Shown: in pieces, positions 12,069-14,754 of the stretch
Numbering within the stretch: position 1 is the stretch's first letter
How the letters are laid out: each line of letters begins with the position of its first letter
Origin: Acidimicrobiaceae bacterium
GTDB taxonomy: Bacteria > Actinomycetota > Acidimicrobiia > Acidimicrobiales > MedAcidi-G1
NCBI GenBank assembly: GCA_002727895.1
Contig: PBUO01000006.1
Coordinates: 2,731-17,484, forward strand
Reading direction: 5' to 3'
DNA length: 14,754 bases
Notes under the pieces: model-generated
What the model saw: the letters and a program-made list of their open reading frames with translations, nothing else
Databases searched by the model: none
What the model was told of the DNA's origin: nothing
Program-made: the position numbers and the translations under genes

Positions 12069-13520
12069 ATGGCCGGGACGGCCCGCCGGATCCTGGTGGT
12101 CGGCGCAGGCATCACCGGGCTGACCACCGCCCACCGCCTGGCCACCGACAGCCAGGCCGGGAACGCCCCGGACATCGAGGTAACCGTGCTGGAGGCCTCC
12201 GACCGGGTGGGCGGGACACTCCGTACCGGCCCGCTGGACGACCCGGTGTTGGACGGGCTGGGCGTCGACGCCGGGGCCGACGCCTTCCTGCGACGGGTCC
12301 CGTGGGCGCTCGACCTGTGCGACGAGCTGGGCCTGGGAGACGAGCTGGTCTCGCCGACGGCCCGTCGGGCCTCGCTGTGGCTGGACGACGCCCTGCGGCC
12401 CATGCCGAACCCCAACGTGCTGGGCATCCCGCTGGACCCCGATGCGGTGGACGCTGGCCTGCTCGGCCCGGACCCCGACGGGTCCACCCGGGCCCGACTG
12501 GCCGGGGACGGTCGCCCGGACCGTGAACTCCCGGACGGAGACGCATCGGTGGGCGCCGTGGTCCGGGCGTGCGTGGGCGACAGACCGTTCGAACGCCTCG
12601 TCGACCCGCTGCTGGGTGGAGTGAACGCCGGCCGGGCCGACGACCTGAGCTGTGCAGTGATGGCCCCCCAACTGCTGGCTGCCGCCAGGTCCGAAGATGG
12701 CCTCCTGGGCGCCCTGCGTCGGGCGGGCACAGCCGGCGACCCGACGGCTCCCGTGTTCGCCGCACCGGCCGGCGGCATGGGACGGCTCGGCGAGGCCCTC
12801 GTCGACCGCCTCGCCGGAGCGGGCGTCACCGTGGCCACCGGAAACCCCGTGACCCAACTCGAGCGCGACGGCAACGCCTGGCTCGCCCACGTCGACCGCG
12901 CCGGAGGCTCCACCCCCTTCCGTGCCGAAGCCGTGGTGCTGGCCGTGCCGGCGCACGTGGCCGCCGACCTGGTAGCCCCCCACGCCCCCGAGGCCGGGCG
13001 GTCGCTGGCCGGGTGGCGGCACGCCTCGGTGGTGCTGACCACCTTCGCCTACGACCGGGCCGACCTGGTCGTCGACCCCGACCAGAGCGGTTTCCTGGTG
13101 GGCCGGACCGAGGGCCTGCTCATGACGGCCTGCTCGTTCGCCGGCTCCAAGTGGGCCCATCTGGACCACCCGGACCGGGTCCTGCTACGAGTGTCGTGCG
13201 GCCGCATCGACGACCACCGGCCCGCGGAGCTCGACGATGAGGGACTGGTGGCCGAGCTCCGGGCCGACCTAGCTACCACCCTGGGCGTGGAGGCCCCGCC
13301 CACCGCGGTGCGGGTCGGACGGTACGACCGCTCACTGGTGCAGTTCCCGGTCGGCCACTTCGACCGCCTGGCCGCCATCGACAAGGCGCTGGCCGACGGA
13401 GCGCCCGGGCTGGTGTTGGCCGGCGCCATCCGGCACGGTGTCGGCATCCCGGCTTGCGTGCGGTCCGGCAACGAGGCCGCCGCACTGGCCGCGGCGCGAG
13501 TCGCCGGGCTCCCCTGCTGA
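12069..13520 (+). CDS. hemY: Protoporphyrinogen/coproporphyrinogen III oxidase (HemY/CgoX type)
   Basis: FAD-dependent, oxygen-using oxidase of the HemY family, 483 residues. In Actinobacteria this family normally acts as coproporphyrinogen III oxidase (CgoX) of the coproporphyrin-dependent pathway; that assignment is from family knowledge. The FAD-binding Rossmann motif RILVVGAGITGLTTAHRLA runs from 7 to 25 (GxGxxG at 12-17), with the ribose-binding acidic residue Glu42 in TVLEASDRVGG at 39-49. The segment DRPFERLVDPLLGGVNAG is the conserved central block of the family. The C-terminal FAD motif ends with HGVGIPACVRSGNEAA from residue 456. No membrane helix is evident, fitting the soluble Gram-positive type. 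The ATG at 12069 lies 3 nt after the hemE stop without a clear Shine-Dalgarno, so translation may be coupled. Substrate preference (copro- versus protoporphyrinogen) cannot be fixed from sequence. Confidence 0.93.
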   Translation: MAGTARRILVVGAGITGLTTAHRLATDSQAGNAPDIEVTVLEASDRVGGTLRTGPLDDPVLDGLGVDAGADAFLRRVPWALDLCDELGLGDELVSPTARRASLWLDDALRPMPNPNVLGIPLDPDAVDAGLLGPDPDGSTRARLAGDGRPDRELPDGDASVGAVVRACVGDRPFERLVDPLLGGVNAGRADDLSCAVMAPQLLAAARSEDGLLGALRRAGTAGDPTAPVFAAPAGGMGRLGEALVDRLAGAGVTVATGNPVTQLERDGNAWLAHVDRAGGSTPFRAEAVVLAVPAHVAADLVAPHAPEAGRSLAGWRHASVVLTTFAYDRADLVVDPDQSGFLVGRTEGLLMTACSFAGSKWAHLDHPDRVLLRVSCGRIDDHRPAELDDEGLVAELRADLATTLGVEAPPTAVRVGRYDRSLVQFPVGHFDRLAAIDKALADGAPGLVLAGAIRHGVGIPACVRSGNEAAALAAARVAGLPC

Positions 13521-13536
13521 CCGCCCGACAGGCATA

Positions 13537-13549
13537 CGAAGGCCTTTCG
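13537..13549. terminator. Weak hairpin after hemY
   Basis: CGAAG and TTTCG form a 5-bp stem (one G-T wobble) around a 3-nt loop, 17 nt after the hemY stop. No T-tract follows. It could help end the haem transcript before the cyclase promoter but is short. Confidence 0.15.
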
Positions 13550-13583
13550 GAGAATTCGCCGCACGACCGGCGCCCGTTCGTGG

Positions 13584-13589
13584 TGAGAT
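13584..13589 (+). promoter_or_regulatory. Possible -10 element of the cyclase gene (leaderless)
   Basis: TGAGAT ends 6 nt before the ATG at 13596. It keeps the first and last T of the TAxxxT consensus but not the A, so it is the poorest match of the set. The spacing is the same as for hemE and the patatin gene, and there is no good Shine-Dalgarno. Confidence 0.25.
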
Positions 13590-13595
13590 GGGGAC

Positions 13596-14180
13596 ATGGC
13601 GCCCGAGACCACCCCGGCACGCGAGTGGTCCGAGGCGCGTCAGGGCAGTGGCCTCGAGCACCCCGACGACCTCCCAGAGACCGCCCTGCTGCTGGTCGAG
13701 CGCACCTTCTGCTTCGCCGACCTGAGCGGCTTCACCCACTACACGCAGGAGAACGGTCCCCACCGGGCGGTCACCCTGCTGGACGAATTCCGGGCCGTGT
13801 CCCGGGGCGTGGCCGCCAAGCGGGGCGTGCGGGTGGCCAAGTGGCTGGGGGACGGCGTGATGCTGGTCGGCACCGAGCCCACGCCGACCATCGCGTGGGG
13901 CGGCCATATGATCGACCACTTCAGCGAGGAGAAGGACATCAACGTCCGGGTGGGGTTGGCCACCGGCGAGGCGCTGCTGTTCGAGGGCGACGACTACATC
14001 GGCGAACCGGTGAACCTGGCCGCCAAGTTGTGCGCCGAGGCCGACCCCGGCGAGATCCTGGCCTCGTGTATGACGGCCGACCTCCCGCCGTGGATCCGTT
14101 CCGAGGCAGTCGCTGAAATGAGCATCCGGGGTGTGGGCACCATCGGCGGGGTCCAGCGCCTGGCGGTGGAGGCACGCTGA
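13596..14180 (+). CDS. Class III adenylate/guanylate cyclase domain protein
   Basis: A 194-residue protein that is almost entirely one class III nucleotidyl cyclase homology domain (about 35-170), with a short polar N-terminus and no membrane or sensor domain. Metal-binding Asp42 is in FADLSGFT and Asp86 in the VAKWLGDGVML segment, which also gives Lys82 at the adenine-selecting position. Asp133 in DYIGEPVNLAAKL and Asn140 match the other purine- and transition-state-binding positions, seven residues apart as in mycobacterial cyclases. The Arg expected four residues after the Asn is Lys144 (AAG at 14025-14027). Lys82 and Asp133 point to ATP and cAMP if active. Because the enzyme works as a dimer with shared sites, a homodimer would have Lys in both. 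It may be a slow cyclase or a nucleotide-sensing domain. The stop overlaps the apparent start of lnt. Confidence 0.85.
   Translation: MAPETTPAREWSEARQGSGLEHPDDLPETALLLVERTFCFADLSGFTHYTQENGPHRAVTLLDEFRAVSRGVAAKRGVRVAKWLGDGVMLVGTEPTPTIAWGGHMIDHFSEEKDINVRVGLATGEALLFEGDDYIGEPVNLAAKLCAEADPGEILASCMTADLPPWIRSEAVAEMSIRGVGTIGGVQRLAVEAR
14165..14172 (+). promoter_or_regulatory. Ribosome binding site candidate for the CTG start of lnt
   Basis: GGTGGAGG contains GGAGG ending 4 nt before the CTG at 14177. The spacing is slightly shorter than usual. It lies inside the last codons of the cyclase gene. It helps to explain how a CTG codon overlapping the upstream stop could be used. Confidence 0.4.
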
Positions 14181-14754
14181 GGCGCTCCGCTCCGGTCCGG
14201 CTGCTGCGGGCACCGGCCGCCGGGCTCCTCGTCGCCGCGTCGGTCCCCCCATGGGGCTGGTGGCCGGCCGCCTTCGTCGGCTTCGCCCTGCTGGACCGGC
14301 TCATCGCCGACCGCCCGGCGGCCTCCCGGTTCCGGCGGGGCTGGCTGGTCGGGGCTGGGTGGGCCTTCCCGCCCACGCTGTGGATGCTGGACCTCACGCC
14401 GCCCGGCTGGGTCATCGCGGCCACCCTGCACGCCGTGTGGATCGGCCTGGCCGCCGCACTGGTGCCGCCGGGCCGGTGGCGACGGGCCGGGCTGGTCGGC
14501 ACGGTGACGCTGGCCGAGCTGGTGCGGTGGAGCGTCCCTTTCGGCGGGGTGCCGCTGGCCACCGTGGCCCTCGGCCAGGCCGGCGGGCCGCTGGCGCCGG
14601 TGGTCCGGGTGGCCGGTCCCCTGCTGCTGGTGGCCCTCACGGTGGCCATCGGCGTCGGACTCTCGGCGCTGTTCGACGGCCGGCGCGCCGATGGGGCGTC
14701 GGCGGCCACGGCCGTCGCGGCGGTGGCCGTGGTGGCCACGGCCGCCCTGCTGGC
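14177..14754 (+). CDS. lnt: Apolipoprotein N-acyltransferase, N-terminal part (runs off the window)
   Basis: Predicted integral membrane enzyme that adds the third acyl chain to the N-terminal Cys of lipoproteins. Only the N-terminal membrane half (192 codons) is inside the window; the catalytic carbon-nitrogen hydrolase domain would lie beyond it. Visible signatures are SVPPWGWWPAAFVGFALLD near the start, the following GWLVGAGWAFPPTLWML, and VPFGGVPLATVALGQ, all typical of Lnt, with several hydrophobic helices. No ATG, GTG or TTG occurs in this frame between the in-frame TGA at 14114-14116 and the conserved region, so the best start is CTG at 14177. It overlaps the cyclase stop as CTGA and has GGAGG 4 nt upstream. 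From there the N-terminus reads as a short basic stretch and then the first helix, as expected. A sequencing error is the alternative. Confidence 0.8.
   Translation, partial: MRRSAPVRLLRAPAAGLLVAASVPPWGWWPAAFVGFALLDRLIADRPAASRFRRGWLVGAGWAFPPTLWMLDLTPPGWVIAATLHAVWIGLAAALVPPGRWRRAGLVGTVTLAELVRWSVPFGGVPLATVALGQAGGPLAPVVRVAGPLLLVALTVAIGVGLSALFDGRRADGASAATAVAAVAVVATAALL

Noticed and set aside
10577..12526. 649-residue plus-strand frame spanning patatin, hemE and hemY
   Set aside because: Crosses three real genes in the wrong frame and is almost entirely Arg, Gly and Pro.
11469..13169. 566-residue minus-strand frame opposite hemE and hemY
   Set aside because: Shadow of two enzymes with clear signatures; no domain seen.

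Overview
This is a gene-dense, very GC-rich stretch of bacterial chromosome. It has short intergenic gaps, GTG starts, and protein families typical of Actinobacteria. The mix of a two-FtsX-domain ABC permease, HelD, patatin, HemE, an actinobacterial-type HemY/CgoX and a stand-alone class III cyclase fits a high-GC actinobacterium, perhaps an Acidimicrobiia-like lineage. The phylum is an inference from family resemblance and composition, and the class is only a guess. I saw no rRNA, tRNA, CRISPR array, transposase or phage gene.

Layout. 1-1527: an MFS (DHA2-like) drug transporter on the plus strand, preceded by an inverted repeat and a -10 element. 1597-3053, minus strand: a cyclophilin-type peptidyl-prolyl isomerase followed 35 nt later by 3-hydroxybutyryl-CoA dehydrogenase, each with a clear AGGAGG ribosome binding site. 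3197-3448: a small plus-strand zinc-ribbon protein, convergent with a GNAT acetyltransferase (3491-4036, minus). 4123-7621: a MacB/LolD-like ABC exporter, ATPase then a 906-residue permease whose DNA is visibly less GC-rich than its surroundings. 7678-9804, minus: a HelD/HelR-type RNA polymerase-associated motor ATPase. 9975-13520, plus: patatin-like phospholipase, hemE and hemY/cgoX. 13596-14180: a stand-alone nucleotidyl cyclase domain protein. 14177 to the window end: the first part of apolipoprotein N-acyltransferase (lnt), apparently starting at CTG inside the cyclase stop.

How the genes relate. HemE makes coproporphyrinogen III. In actinobacteria the HemY-type enzyme (CgoX) oxidises that same compound, so the two adjacent genes probably perform consecutive steps of the coproporphyrin-dependent haem pathway. 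The ABC ATPase and permease form one exporter. The other genes look like ordinary housekeeping or accessory genes sharing a compact region.

The most distinctive feature is promoter architecture. Six plus-strand genes have an xAxxxT or TAxxxT hexamer ending 6-8 nt before the start codon and no Shine-Dalgarno, which suggests leaderless transcripts; the cyclase version is the weakest match. The two minus-strand genes at 1597-3053 instead carry strong ribosome binding sites. I did not find a convincing novel multi-gene system. The most unusual points are the probable CTG start of lnt, a cyclase with Lys where the transition-state Arg should be, a hemE promoter overlapping the patatin stop codon, and the compositional dip over the permease.
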